Part shown: in pieces, positions 42,352 to 51,197 of the stretch
Layout of the letters: each line of letters begins with the position of its first letter
How positions within the stretch are numbered: the first letter of the stretch is position 1
From: Micrococcaceae bacterium
Lineage (GTDB): Bacteria > Actinomycetota > Actinomycetes > Actinomycetales > Micrococcaceae
Assembly (NCBI GenBank): GCA_013393415.1
Contig: JABXHI010000027.1
Location: 23,997 to 87,996 of the forward strand
Direction of reading: 5' to 3'
Length of the DNA stretch: 64,000 bases
Notes under the pieces: generated by a model
What the model saw: the letters and a program-made list of their open reading frames with translations, nothing else
The model's database searches: none
What the model was told of the DNA's origin: nothing
Position numbers and translations under genes: made by a program

Positions 42352-43419
42352 ATGAATTCTGTGCGACATCGGCCTTACACTTTCATTATCATTGTGGCAA
42401 TTCTTACCGGAGTCGCCGCAATTGCTGCCTCTCTACATACTGGCGTTCCGCTCCGGGACCCCGAAGGATTTTTGGGTCCCGCCTACATTCGGCTGCCGCT
42501 TCTCGCAGTCCTACTGTTCGGCGTGGGTCTCATTCCTGCCGCCATCCGTCGATGCGGTTGGCGAGCCATTCCGCGTGGCATAGTTGAAGTTGTCAAACAG
42601 GAATGGACCCTGAAGCGACTGCTCTACATTGGCACGGGTCTCTTTGCGTTTTACCTGTGTTATGTCGGGTACCGAAACCTCAAGAGCGTCTTGCCGATCT
42701 ACACGGATGGCGTGCTGTGGGACACCCAGCTTGCGCAACTCGACCGATGGATGTCTGGTGGTACGAACCCTGCGTTTGTGTTGCAGGATTTCTTCGGTGT
42801 GGGATTGACCGCTGAAGTGCTCTCGCTGTTCTACCTGGCGTACATGCCACTGATACCTCTGTCCATCGGTGTAGTACTGGTCATGTGTCGAAATCTCATT
42901 ACCGGTGCTTGGTTCGTGACAGCTATCAGCCTCAACTGGGTTATGGGCACGATCAGCTACTACGCATTTCCCGCAGTGGGACCGATCTATCACCAGGAGC
43001 AGTATTACCAAGCCCTGCCTGAAACCGGTACCAGTTCCCTGCAGGCTGCGCTGTGGGACAACCGGTTAGAGTTTTTGGCCGACCCCATCACGGCTGATGC
43101 GATACACGGTGTGGCCGCCTTCGCCTCACTTCACTGCTCAGTGACCTTTGCAATGGCGTTATTCGCCCAGAGAGTTGCTTCGAATACGGCATTACGCTGG
43201 GCTGCCTGGATCTTCTTTGGTACAACGTTCATCGCCACCGTCTACTTTGGATGGCACTATTCGATCGACAGTATTGTTGGCGTGGTCATTGGCTGGGCAT
43301 GCGTCGCTATCGGACAACGGGTCACCAGCAAATACCCGTCAGGAAGTCGAGCGTCGAAGCCTAGCGTCGCAGATAGTGATGAAGTTGTTCCGAGTCCAGG
43401 ATCCGCAGCGGTCTCATAA
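42352..43419 (+). CDS. PAP2-family (Aur1-like) phosphatase
   Basis: 355 aa. Six membrane helices; the phosphatase motifs are AFASLHCSVTFAMALF (S-x-H) and FGWHYSIDSIVGVVIGW (H-x5-D), the C2 and C3 motifs of PAP2. The arrangement resembles inositol-phosphoryl transfer enzymes Aur1/Ipt1. It could act on lipid phosphates (undecaprenyl pyrophosphate or phosphatidylinositol). An SD is not obvious. Confidence 0.85.
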   Translation: MNSVRHRPYTFIIIVAILTGVAAIAASLHTGVPLRDPEGFLGPAYIRLPLLAVLLFGVGLIPAAIRRCGWRAIPRGIVEVVKQEWTLKRLLYIGTGLFAFYLCYVGYRNLKSVLPIYTDGVLWDTQLAQLDRWMSGGTNPAFVLQDFFGVGLTAEVLSLFYLAYMPLIPLSIGVVLVMCRNLITGAWFVTAISLNWVMGTISYYAFPAVGPIYHQEQYYQALPETGTSSLQAALWDNRLEFLADPITADAIHGVAAFASLHCSVTFAMALFAQRVASNTALRWAAWIFFGTTFIATVYFGWHYSIDSIVGVVIGWACVAIGQRVTSKYPSGSRASKPSVADSDEVVPSPGSAAVS

Positions 43420-43424
43420 CGTTG

Positions 43425-44525
43425 TTAGAACGTCACGATTGGTTTGATCGTTTTACCTGATGCGGAGTCGTCAAATGCCTGGTTGATCTCATCAAGCGGG
43501 TAGGTCTGGACTATTTTTTCGATCGGGAATTTGCCCTGACGCCACAAGTGCACCAGTTTGGGAATCAGATCCTGTGGAACAGCGTCCCCTTCGATGATGG
43601 TCTGGAATGACCAGCCCTTGAGCAGCGAGGCACCAACTTCGAAGCTCACCTCATCACCCATCTTGGGCGCACCCACGAGTCCGACGCGGCCGTTGATGCC
43701 AACCGAATCGGCGGCCTGGCGAGTGACTGCGGTGACACCGGTGGTATCGAGCGCGACTTCAACGCCACGGCCTCCGGTAATCTCCGCGATACGTTCAGCA
43801 AGATCCTCATCACCAGAATTGATGGTGTGGGTTGCGCCGTACCCCTTGGCAGCTTCTAACCGTGAGTCCACAAGATCAATGGCGATGATCGTGGTTGCAC
43901 CGATTGCAGCTGCAGCCATGATTGCTGAGGAACCGACCGCGCCAGTGCCGAAGATCGCGATAGTTTCGCCTGCCGCAACTTTGAGCGCGTTGATGATGGA
44001 GCCAGCACCGGTCATCAAACCACAGCCGAGTGGGCCGAGGAGTTCCAGGGGTGCATCATCATCGACGGGCACCACGGAGCGCACGGAGACGTTCGCGTAT
44101 GTGGCAAATGATGATTGGCCAAAGAAATTCGATGAGACTGTATTGCCGTTTTCCGACAGGGAAGTGGTCTTATTTGGCCGGACCCCCGAGAAGTTGTAGT
44201 CATAGAAATTTTTGCAGTAGGCGGGCCGACCGTTCAGACACTGGGCGCATTCACCACATGAATTGAAGCCGAGAACAACTCGGTCACCCACGTTTATGGT
44301 GTTGACGTTGTCGCCAACAGCTTCGACGATGCCGGCGCCTTCGTGACCAAGTACGGCAGGTAGCGGGGTGGGGTAGACCTGGTCTCGCACGATCGCATCG
44401 GTGTGGCATACACCGGTTGCGGTGAGCTTGACTTGAACTTCTTCGGGGCGGGGATCGTCGAGTTCTAGGGTCGTGATCTCGAACGGTTCGCCTTTGCCAC
44501 GAGTAATAGCTGCAGTGATTTCCAC
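43425..44525 (-). CDS. Zinc-dependent alcohol dehydrogenase (aryl-alcohol type)
   Basis: 366 aa. GVCHTDAIVRD (catalytic Cys40), LGHEGAGIVEAVG (His), and structural zinc CGECAQCLNGRPAYC give a full MDR zinc dehydrogenase; FGTGAVGSSAIMAAAAIG binds NAD(P). Overall closest to aryl/benzyl alcohol dehydrogenases (AreB/XylB-like). Mycothiol-dependent formaldehyde dehydrogenase was considered but the sequence motifs suit aryl alcohols better. Convergent with PAP2 (5 bp between stops). Confidence 0.88.
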   Translation of the reverse strand: MEITAAITRGKGEPFEITTLELDDPRPEEVQVKLTATGVCHTDAIVRDQVYPTPLPAVLGHEGAGIVEAVGDNVNTINVGDRVVLGFNSCGECAQCLNGRPAYCKNFYDYNFSGVRPNKTTSLSENGNTVSSNFFGQSSFATYANVSVRSVVPVDDDAPLELLGPLGCGLMTGAGSIINALKVAAGETIAIFGTGAVGSSAIMAAAAIGATTIIAIDLVDSRLEAAKGYGATHTINSGDEDLAERIAEITGGRGVEVALDTTGVTAVTRQAADSVGINGRVGLVGAPKMGDEVSFEVGASLLKGWSFQTIIEGDAVPQDLIPKLVHLWRQGKFPIEKIVQTYPLDEINQAFDDSASGKTIKPIVTF

Positions 44526-44626
44526 GGGAACCTCCAGAAGATTCGTGAACGAGTATCTCGATTGCTTCAGTTAGCAACCCTGCATTTCACGTTACGCCCG
44601 TGATCGATGCGGCGTCTAGGTTAAGT

Positions 44627-45892
44627 TCACGTGATGAGCGTGTTGTAGCTCAACAGTTCGTGCAGGTCTGCTGAGAGATCTCCAGGAGCGGCATCTTCAA
44701 CGACGACGTCGCCCGCACCGAGCCAGCTCGCCATCGTGGTCAGTTCGGCGATGAGTTCCTTGCCTCTAGTTGTACGATCCGGCCAAGTGGCTCGTGCCGC
44801 GTCGTCTGGACCTGGCGGTTCGGCATAAGCAGCACGCACTACCAGGACGCCATGTTTCCGGTCGTATTTGAGATCTACTCTGGCAACGAGATGTTCACCG
44901 AGCAGAAACGGCAGCACATAGTAGCCGTAGGTGCGTTTGTGTGCGGGCGTATAGATCTCGAGCCGGTAGTGCATGCCGAATAATTCCAGTAGCCGACGAC
45001 GTTCGAAAACCAATGGGTCAAAGGGCACCAACAGCGCTCGAGCGTTTGTACGGCGCGGGACCCGGGTCTGGGAGTGCATCCAGAGTGGACGGTTCCATCC
45101 CGTCACTGTGACCGGTAAGAGTTCCCCGTGGGCCTGCAGTGCGTCAACGGCTCGACGGGTCTCTCGTTGGTTGAGGCGGAAATAATCCGCAAAACAGCGC
45201 ACAGTGCCAATGCCGTGAGCACGAGACGCGATCCGGACAAGTTCAATGATGGCTTCGTCTTTGGCCGGTGGTATCTGGCTGGGAATGTCCGGTGGTAGAG
45301 CGCGCGAAGTGAGATCATAGACGCGTTCAAACTGGGCGTTGCGTCGGGCCGGTGTGAGTTCACCTGCGTCAAAAAGAATCTCTAATGCGGTTTTGACGGG
45401 ACTCCACTCCCAGCCCCACTGACCATGTGGGCGTTTTGCGTGTGCGGCATCTGCAAAGGCTTCAATTTCGCGGCTTGTCAGTGGACCGTGATCCGCCACA
45501 ATATCGCGTACGAGGCGAAATAGCTCGGGGTGTTCAGCTGCTAATGCTTCAGGATCCATACCTGGCCAGCGGCGTCGGTTCCAGGTCAAGAGAGGAAACG
45601 TTGTGGCAGGCACATAGGAAGCCTCATGTGCCCACGTTTCGAGGATGCGCCGTGGTGCACGAGCCGAAGCCCGTCCAACCAGCCCGATATCGTAGGGGCC
45701 AAGTCGTGCCAGTAGCGGCAGCAAATGCGCTCGGGCGACGATGTTGACGGAATCGATCTGGAGTAGTCCGATGCGTTTGATCGTGTCGGTGATGTGTCGT
45801 AGCGACACAATGTCTGGCCGCTGTCGGTCCAATCCCTGCGCTGCGATGGCAACCCGGCGGGCCTGGGCTAAACTGAGCGTGCGAACGGTCAT
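44627..45892 (-). CDS. YcaQ-family DNA interstrand-crosslink glycosylase
   Basis: 421 aa. LLQIDSVNIVARAHLLPLLARLGPYD contains the Q-I-D catalytic motif of YcaQ/AlkX, followed by three winged helices; ETWAHEASYVPATTFPLL and GYYVLPFLLGEHLVARVDLKYDRK are conserved. YcaQ unhooks N7-linked crosslinks in DNA caused by nitrogen mustards. It stands near rmuC-like repair genes only by chance. Single gene. Confidence 0.92.
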   Translation of the reverse strand: MTVRTLSLAQARRVAIAAQGLDRQRPDIVSLRHITDTIKRIGLLQIDSVNIVARAHLLPLLARLGPYDIGLVGRASARAPRRILETWAHEASYVPATTFPLLTWNRRRWPGMDPEALAAEHPELFRLVRDIVADHGPLTSREIEAFADAAHAKRPHGQWGWEWSPVKTALEILFDAGELTPARRNAQFERVYDLTSRALPPDIPSQIPPAKDEAIIELVRIASRAHGIGTVRCFADYFRLNQRETRRAVDALQAHGELLPVTVTGWNRPLWMHSQTRVPRRTNARALLVPFDPLVFERRRLLELFGMHYRLEIYTPAHKRTYGYYVLPFLLGEHLVARVDLKYDRKHGVLVVRAAYAEPPGPDDAARATWPDRTTRGKELIAELTTMASWLGAGDVVVEDAAPGDLSADLHELLSYNTLIT

Positions 45893-45907
45893 ATAGTTGC
45901 CATGAAC

Positions 45908-46474
45908 TTACGCCTGGTTCCAGGATTCGAGGATGTCCTCTATTGTGGCGATCGAAGCCTGGCGATCCTCTTCAAGCTGTCGTAATTGGGCGTCGTGGTA
46001 GTCCTGGCGGTGGTCAGCAACGGCGTCGGTGACAATAGTGACCCGAGTATTATGCGCATAGGCATCGCGGCTTGTTTGGGCAATACAACCATGGGTCGAG
46101 ACCCCGGCGATGACGATCCTCTTGATGCCAAGATTCGTCAGGCGCAACTGGAGATCGGTGCCAAACCAGGCGCTGTCACGCGTCTTTTCCACGCGAGTCG
46201 TTTCTTCCGTATTGAGCCCGGAAATGACCTGGGTGCCCTCGTCACCTGCAAAGAGAAAGCCCTCACCAGCTTCGAGCATATTCAACGTCCACGTTGATTC
46301 GTCGCGGCTGTGCACGGTGGTGATGACAAACACCGGTACGTCGGCTAGCCGCGCCGCATCACGAAGTCGATTGGCGGCCGCTTCCAGCTCGCCCTCACAT
46401 TCGGCTAAGCCTTCTTCATCAAAGAAGGCCTTTTGTAAGTCCACGAGGAACAATGCGTCACGGTTAGCTTTCAT
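45908..46474 (-). CDS. Isochorismatase-family cysteine hydrolase
   Basis: 188 aa. The triad is D (ALFLVDLQKAFF), K (TRVEKTRDSAWFGT) and C (IAGVSTHGCIAQTSRDAY), as in nicotinamidase/isochorismatase enzymes. The family hydrolyses amides such as nicotinamide, N-carbamoyl compounds or ureidoacrylate; the substrate is unclear. It ends 15 bp before the YcaQ start codon on the same strand. Confidence 0.9.
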   Translation of the reverse strand: MKANRDALFLVDLQKAFFDEEGLAECEGELEAAANRLRDAARLADVPVFVITTVHSRDESTWTLNMLEAGEGFLFAGDEGTQVISGLNTEETTRVEKTRDSAWFGTDLQLRLTNLGIKRIVIAGVSTHGCIAQTSRDAYAHNTRVTIVTDAVADHRQDYHDAQLRQLEEDRQASIATIEDILESWNQA

Positions 46475-46530
46475 GGGGTCAGTCTAAAGGAAATGCGTAG
46501 CTGCTTGTTTGCGGCGATTCAGCCATACGA

Positions 46531-46542
46531 TTCAAATTTGAA
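46531..46542. promoter_or_regulatory. Palindrome between isochorismatase and flavin-reductase genes
   Basis: TTCAAATTTGAA is a perfect 12-bp palindrome in the divergent promoter region (45908 gene leftward, 46662 gene rightward). It could be an operator for a MarR/HxlR-type regulator; no such regulator is adjacent. Confidence 0.3.
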
Positions 46543-46661
46543 ACATGCTCTCGAATTCGGGCATATTGGTGGATTGTGTGACGAGCGGTCGGATGCGTGA
46601 CAACGGCCGACGATAGAGTAAATCTTCAGATGAATCATACGTATAGAAGGAGTAAGACCAT

Positions 46662-47213
46662 ATGAAAATCGGTATCATCAACGGTTCGATTCGTGCCGAG
46701 CGTGCCACGGACCCTGTGGCCAAATTTACCCAGCAGGTTGCTGAACAACGCGACGGTGATTTCGTCTATGAGTACGTTGATCTGGCTGAATTCAATGTTC
46801 CGCTGTTGACCTGTGCGCTACATCCGATGGTCGCCAACAAAAAGCATGAGGACTCGAATGTTCAGAAATGGTCAGACACCATCGATGCTTTTGATGGTTT
46901 CGTCTTTGTCACTCCGGAGTACAATCACGGCGTGCCTGGCGGCTTCAAGAATGCCGTCGATGTGCTCGGTCCGGAGTGGGTCGGCAAACCTGTCGCATTC
47001 GTTGGTCACGGTTCAGTTGGAGGAGTTCGGGCCATTGAGCAGTGGCGTCAAATTGTCGCAAACTTCTCCATGCCGGTTGCTCGGGCTGAGCTGAACTTCA
47101 ACATGTTCTTCGATTGGACCGATGGTGAGTTCACTCCGGTAGAACGCCATACAACTGAGCTGCACGGACTATTCGACCAGCTCGAAGGGCTAGTCACCAC
47201 CAACCGCGGTTAA
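46662..47213 (+). CDS. NADPH-dependent FMN reductase
   Basis: 183 aa, SD AAGGAG. IINGSIRAERATDPVAKFTQ is the FMN-binding loop; FVTPEYNHGVPGGFKNAVDVLG and GSVGGVRAIEQWRQI are the flavin-contact loops of the NADPH-dependent FMN reductase family. Likely a quinone or azo reductase or a flavin supplier. It ends at the symmetrical terminator at 47226. Confidence 0.92.
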   Translation: MKIGIINGSIRAERATDPVAKFTQQVAEQRDGDFVYEYVDLAEFNVPLLTCALHPMVANKKHEDSNVQKWSDTIDAFDGFVFVTPEYNHGVPGGFKNAVDVLGPEWVGKPVAFVGHGSVGGVRAIEQWRQIVANFSMPVARAELNFNMFFDWTDGEFTPVERHTTELHGLFDQLEGLVTTNRG

Positions 47214-47225
47214 GGTTTCGGATCG

Positions 47226-47266
47226 AGCCGTGCTGTCTTCACGATATTCCCGAAGACAGCACGGCT
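47226..47266. terminator. Bidirectional terminator between two convergent genes
   Basis: AGCCGTGCTGTCTTC pairs perfectly with GAAGACAGCACGGCT around ACGATATTCCC. It is followed by TCTTTAAT on the plus strand, and serves the FMN reductase (plus) and mgtC (minus) genes. Confidence 0.85.
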
Positions 47267-47273
47267 TGAGTCT

Positions 47274-47981
47274 TTAATCGTGATCTTGATCCTCGGCGCG
47301 GACTTCCAGCACGCCTTCGACCTCACTGAGTTGCCGGAAGAGCGATTCTGGAGGCTTCTGCTTGCCGTGTGTGAACTCCATGGTGGCATCTACGACGTGG
47401 CCAGCTTCGGTTCTTTCCCGCTTGGTCTGGTTCAACGACACTTCGTAGCCGGACTCGGAGGCCACGTGGAGCACATCGCGTAAGACACCATAGCCATCGG
47501 CATAGCGAACGCTATACACTTCGGTTCGGTGCTGGGTGGGTAAACGTCGGATCAGTGCCGTCAGAAGAGTCACCGCGAAAATATAGAGCACTACTGTCAG
47601 TGCAGCAATGACCGGCATACCTGCACCACAGGCCATGCCGACCGCCGCGGTCACCCAGACGGATGCTGCCGTCGTCAGCCCGGACACGATGTTGCGTCGT
47701 ACGAAAATCACGCCGGCACCCAAAAAGCCGATACCGGTCACGATCTGCGCAGCAATGCGGGAGGGGTCGAGTATGACGTCATCGCCGATGACGTGGCCAA
47801 AACCATAGGACGAGACCAGCGTAAACAGCGCGGAGCCCATGCCCACCAGAATGTGTGTGCGGGTACCGGCTGATTTTTGGCGTAGTTCGCGTTCTAAGCC
47901 GATGATGCCTGACAGGACAAATGAGCACACCAGTAGAACTGCTTCGGTGCCCAGGGTGTCCGGGAGCCATTCAAAATCCAT
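47274..47981 (-). CDS. MgtC/SapB family membrane protein
   Basis: 235 aa. Helices VLLVCSFVLSGIIGLERELRQKSAGTRTHILVGMGSALFTLVSSYGFG, VTGIGFLGAGVIFVRRN, TTAASVWVTAAVGMACGAG are typical of MgtC/SapB. The C-terminal soluble ACT-like tail (VYSVRYADGYGVLRDVLHVA) is the regulatory domain. In pathogens MgtC inhibits F-type ATPase and aids growth in low Mg2+. Start ATG 47981. Confidence 0.92.
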   Translation of the reverse strand: MDFEWLPDTLGTEAVLLVCSFVLSGIIGLERELRQKSAGTRTHILVGMGSALFTLVSSYGFGHVIGDDVILDPSRIAAQIVTGIGFLGAGVIFVRRNIVSGLTTAASVWVTAAVGMACGAGMPVIAALTVVLYIFAVTLLTALIRRLPTQHRTEVYSVRYADGYGVLRDVLHVASESGYEVSLNQTKRERTEAGHVVDATMEFTHGKQKPPESLFRQLSEVEGVLEVRAEDQDHD

Positions 47982-48032
47982 AATCTTTAGGTTACGGGGT
48001 TCGCAGATTCCTGCCGAGCCCAGGCGGACTCA

Positions 48033-49646
48033 TCAGGCATGTACGGTATATGTTTCCCGCAAATGGTCCCGGGCCTGAGCCAGCAGACTGAGATCGCGTT
48101 CAGCCGCCCGTGCCGATTGGATCGGATTATCTGCAAAGGTCGCGAAACCGCAGTCAGTGTTGAGCAGGACACGATCGTAGCCGAAGAAATCGATGGCTTG
48201 CTCAGCACGATCAATGACGTCCTCCACCGTGTCGTTCTCCGCGTCTTTCTGATTGAGCACCCCGACACCAACACGCTGGTCGTCACGAATGCCGGTCAGA
48301 GCTGCGAGTTCTCCAGCGCGTGGCGTGGCCAGCTCCAAGACCAGAGTGCCGACGTTGATCGACCGAAATAGCGGTACCAGCGGTTCGTAACCGCCTGATA
48401 GAGCCGATGACTCATCGGTGGTCCAGTTGCCACGACAGACATGAAGGGCAAGACGTTCGGTCGGGAAACCTTCGGTGACTTGTGCTAACAGATGTTGCGC
48501 GAACGTGAGTTCCTCGTCCTGGGCGCCACGTTCACCAAGTGCACCACACATGAACGTGCGCCCGCCTTGGCCTTGCTCGCCATAGAGCACTTCGGTGAGA
48601 ACTGGCTCGTCTAACTGAACCAGGGTGGCGCCTTGAGACAGGAGGTGGGCCACTTCTTCGCGCAGGATACGCACGACATCTACCGCGAGTTCGTCACGGT
48701 TGTCGTAAGCCCGGTCCGAGATGCATTCCATCCACATGGTTCGCGTCAACAAGTAGGGGCCAGGCAGGCTCACCTTGACGGGCTGTTTCGCAATGCCTTG
48801 CGCGTATTGGACTTCGTGGACGGTCAGCGGATTCTTCCGGCCGAGCGGTCCGAAAACAGCTGGATGTCGGACGTCTCCAGCCGGCACATCAAGGGCTTGC
48901 AGCTCCTGGTTGAACTGGTCTGGGTCATCGACGTACGGCAGCAGATCCGTCACGGGGATCAGCTGACAGTTTTGCAAAATCCCACCGACGAATGATGAGT
49001 AATTATCGCGACGCTGTTCGCCATCGGTCACCACATCGATGTCGGCACGTTTTTGTGCAGCGATCGCTACCTGTACCGCGTCATCGGCGTCAGCTTCGAA
49101 TTGTTCGGTACTGAGACGCCCCTCGAGATGCTGATGTAGGGAAGACAAGAGCCATCGTGGCCGCGGCCAACTGCCCAAACTCAGCACAGATAAGGGCTTG
49201 ATCGGTGCGACCGCGACCGGTTCTGGCAAGCTGTGTGGAATATATGGCTCAACTACTTCTTGGGTGATGGCCATTTGTGTTTTCTTCCGCAGGTTTTTCA
49301 CCCTTAGCGGTTGCAGCGCGATGTCCGGCTCAGCATAAACCGGTGCGTTGACATCTGCAGGTGGCTGATCGTGATGTTCCGGTGGGGTGAAAGTCCCCTT
49401 GCTCACGAGGAAGCGCCAGATGCCCGGTTCGGTGTGGACATTGACCAAGTCATTTTTTGTCAGACGACACCACGAAGGCAGATCAACTTCGACGGTGGCA
49501 TCCCGGGACACTATTTCTATAAGCTCGCCGGGGTGCAGCGGATCAATATGCTGACGAATGAGCAAGAGCAAACCGTTGCCACAATCCAAATCCCCACCGT
49601 CGAAACTGTCAGTTGGCGGGTAGGGATGCACTGTGGAAGGGGACAT
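48033..49646 (-). CDS. Fusion of a TusA-like domain and a core MetE-like methyltransferase
   Basis: 537 aa from ATG 49646 (AAAGG 7 bases upstream; an upstream GTG is less likely). Residues 15-85 are TusA/SirA-like: GDLDCGNGLLLLI with Cys22 and LPSWCRLTKNDLV. After a linker comes a cobalamin-independent methionine synthase C-terminal barrel (about 150-537): DGEQRRDNYSSFVGG, zinc ligands in LHVCRGNW (His402, Cys404), probably Glu438 and Cys499 in LNTDCGFATF. The folate-binding N-terminal half of MetE is absent. It is the last gene of an operon with a DsrE and a second TusA, so a persulfide-bearing carrier probably feeds or receives sulfur or methyl groups here. The reaction is unknown. Confidence 0.85.
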   Translation of the reverse strand: MSPSTVHPYPPTDSFDGGDLDCGNGLLLLIRQHIDPLHPGELIEIVSRDATVEVDLPSWCRLTKNDLVNVHTEPGIWRFLVSKGTFTPPEHHDQPPADVNAPVYAEPDIALQPLRVKNLRKKTQMAITQEVVEPYIPHSLPEPVAVAPIKPLSVLSLGSWPRPRWLLSSLHQHLEGRLSTEQFEADADDAVQVAIAAQKRADIDVVTDGEQRRDNYSSFVGGILQNCQLIPVTDLLPYVDDPDQFNQELQALDVPAGDVRHPAVFGPLGRKNPLTVHEVQYAQGIAKQPVKVSLPGPYLLTRTMWMECISDRAYDNRDELAVDVVRILREEVAHLLSQGATLVQLDEPVLTEVLYGEQGQGGRTFMCGALGERGAQDEELTFAQHLLAQVTEGFPTERLALHVCRGNWTTDESSALSGGYEPLVPLFRSINVGTLVLELATPRAGELAALTGIRDDQRVGVGVLNQKDAENDTVEDVIDRAEQAIDFFGYDRVLLNTDCGFATFADNPIQSARAAERDLSLLAQARDHLRETYTVHA

Positions 49647-49682
49647 GTTGGAACCTTTCGACACGGCGGAATAAAACGGCGG

Positions 49683-50051
49683 TTAGTAGCTGACGCTCGG
49701 GGTCCCGTCTGCCAGGAACTCGACCAGTTTTGCGCCACCGACCACGGTTGCACCATCGATGAGGTTCTCCGGTTCAATGCCGCGCTTTTTCACACATGGT
49801 GCGCAGACGTATACCTGGCCGTCGGCAACTACAAAATTCGACATCAGTTCGGCAAGCGGTGCAAAGCCCTCTTCATGGATATCGTCGGCGTAGCCTTTCT
49901 CTGCGAGCCGGACTCCTTCGGTCGACAGGAACACCATGGTGTCCTGATCCGACCCCGCGGCAGCATTCGCCACAACGAAACCTACGGTTGCCTTATCCGT
50001 GTCGTTTTTGGCATGTGTAATGGAAACACAAAATTTTCCGGTTCCGGACAT
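49683..50051 (-). CDS. DsrE-family sulfur relay protein
   Basis: 122 aa from ATG 50051. KFCVSITHAKNDTDKATVGFVVANAAAGSDQDTMVFLSTEGVRLA and VYVCAPCVKKRGIEPENLIDG are DsrE/DsrF-like; the conserved Cys in the CAPC loop is the likely persulfide carrier. It lies between the small TusA gene (3 bp upstream) and the TusA-MetE fusion (36 bp downstream). In known systems (TusA to DsrE) such proteins hand over sulfane sulfur. Cytoplasmic. Confidence 0.85.
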   Translation of the reverse strand: MSGTGKFCVSITHAKNDTDKATVGFVVANAAAGSDQDTMVFLSTEGVRLAEKGYADDIHEEGFAPLAELMSNFVVADGQVYVCAPCVKKRGIEPENLIDGATVVGGAKLVEFLADGTPSVSY

Positions 50052-50054
50052 CAG

Positions 50055-50330
50055 CTATTCTCCTTTTGCTTGAATGAAATAGTCGGGGTGTTCGTGAAAG
50101 AGCAGCGTGTTGTGGGTGAGACGACACCACGCAGGAATATCGTGCGGCGCGCCCGGATCGGTCGCGGTGAGACGGATAACGAATCCGGGTTGTGCTTCGT
50201 CACGTAGTTTCAGTTTGAGCTTGACGACGAGTTCGCCACACCCCATATCACCGGCATCCCAGGCAATATCAGCTTCAGGTCTCACTACTTGTGTAACGCT
50301 CCTTGCATACGGTGGAGTCCAATGTTCCAC
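50055..50330 (-). CDS. TusA-family sulfurtransferase
   Basis: 91 aa from GTG 50330, or shorter from GTG 50285; the SD situation does not decide (AAGGAG lies 13 bases before 50285). DAGDMGCGELVVKLKLKLR and DPGAPHDIPAWCRLTHNTLL are the core of the TusA/SirA fold. The Cys-Pro-x-Pro of TusA is missing; Cys in MGCGEL is the only candidate persulfide site, besides WC. It begins the sulfur operon with DsrE (49683) and TusA-MetE (48033). Confidence 0.82.
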   Translation of the reverse strand: MEHWTPPYARSVTQVVRPEADIAWDAGDMGCGELVVKLKLKLRDEAQPGFVIRLTATDPGAPHDIPAWCRLTHNTLLFHEHPDYFIQAKGE

Positions 50331-50483
50331 ACCGGACTCAGCCTATGCTGCATGCCACGGGTGCTCAAGAGCCCAAGGCCTAGAATTTTATCTCAAACGC
50401 GCCGAAAACGTTTCGGGCAGAATGGGATGCAACGCGCCGCGGCGCGGTTTCAACAACGATGTATCTGAAGTCTCGCCGGCATC

Positions 50484-51197
50484 GTGGTCACCGTCGGCAT
50501 GGTGGGTGCAGGCTTGGCCGTGGCCGGTGCACCGATTACGTCTGGCGGGATCGGCAAATACGTGTCCAAGGATGCGGTCGAAGGCATCAACATTGCAGGG
50601 ATTGGGCTGGAATACCTCCTGCCATTGGTAGCCACCGGTTCTGTCCTCTTGTTGCTGCGATTCCTCTGGGTGGTCCTGGCTGAAGAACGCGAGCCACAGC
50701 GAAGCGTCGATGGCGAATTGCTCTCCTGGCTGGGCGTCTGTGTGGCCGGGATCGTCGTGCCGTGGATCATCGGTGCGCAGTGGTCCCCGTTAGGAATGCC
50801 AGCATGGAACGACCCACAAACACTGTGGGATGCAGCCTGGCCCATCGGGCTGGGACTTGCTCTCGGTGGACTCTTCTGGTGGCTGGACACACGCGGTTGG
50901 CTTCCACAGCTCACACGTGACGAGGCTGCGGTTCCAGCCGGCGATCTCGTGGCAGTCGAAGAATCGATGGCGCACACCCTGCAAAACCGCGGTGGCGAAG
51001 CCTTAGACACCGCACATACATACACCGGTAAAGTACGCGCTGCTACGGCAAAGCTCTTGACCACCATGACCGAATACACCAACGCCTCACTGCAGAAAAC
51101 CGAGGCTAGGCTGCGCCAGTGGCCCCGGTTTGGTGCCGGCATCGTCGTGCTTGCGACGCTGGTTTTGGTCCTGAGTTTGTGGATTGGAGGAGCATAA
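50484..51197 (+). pseudogene. C-terminal fragment of a proton-conducting antiporter subunit (MnhD/MrpD-like)
   Basis: The frame opens at a stop (TGA near 50467) and encodes LAVAGAPITSGGIGKYVSKDAVEG, the conserved helix end of MrpD/NuoL-type subunits (SGxxxKY). Four more hydrophobic helices follow (EYLLPLVATGSVLLLLRFLWVVLAEE, LLSWLGVCVAGIVVPWIIGAQW, WPIGLGLALGGLFWWLDTRGW, FGAGIVVLATLVLVLSLWIGG). Only about 237 of the usual 500 residues remain; the N-terminal half is missing and no upstream relic is seen. It overlaps the mnhE-like ATG by one base (TAATG), so it may still be translated with it. Confidence 0.7.

Noticed and set aside
43558..44199. 213-codon plus-strand frame
   Set aside because: Antisense to the conserved alcohol dehydrogenase.
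49311..50207. Long plus-strand open frame opposite the sulfur operon
   Set aside because: It lies antisense to clear TusA, DsrE and MetE-like genes, has no SD and no family features.
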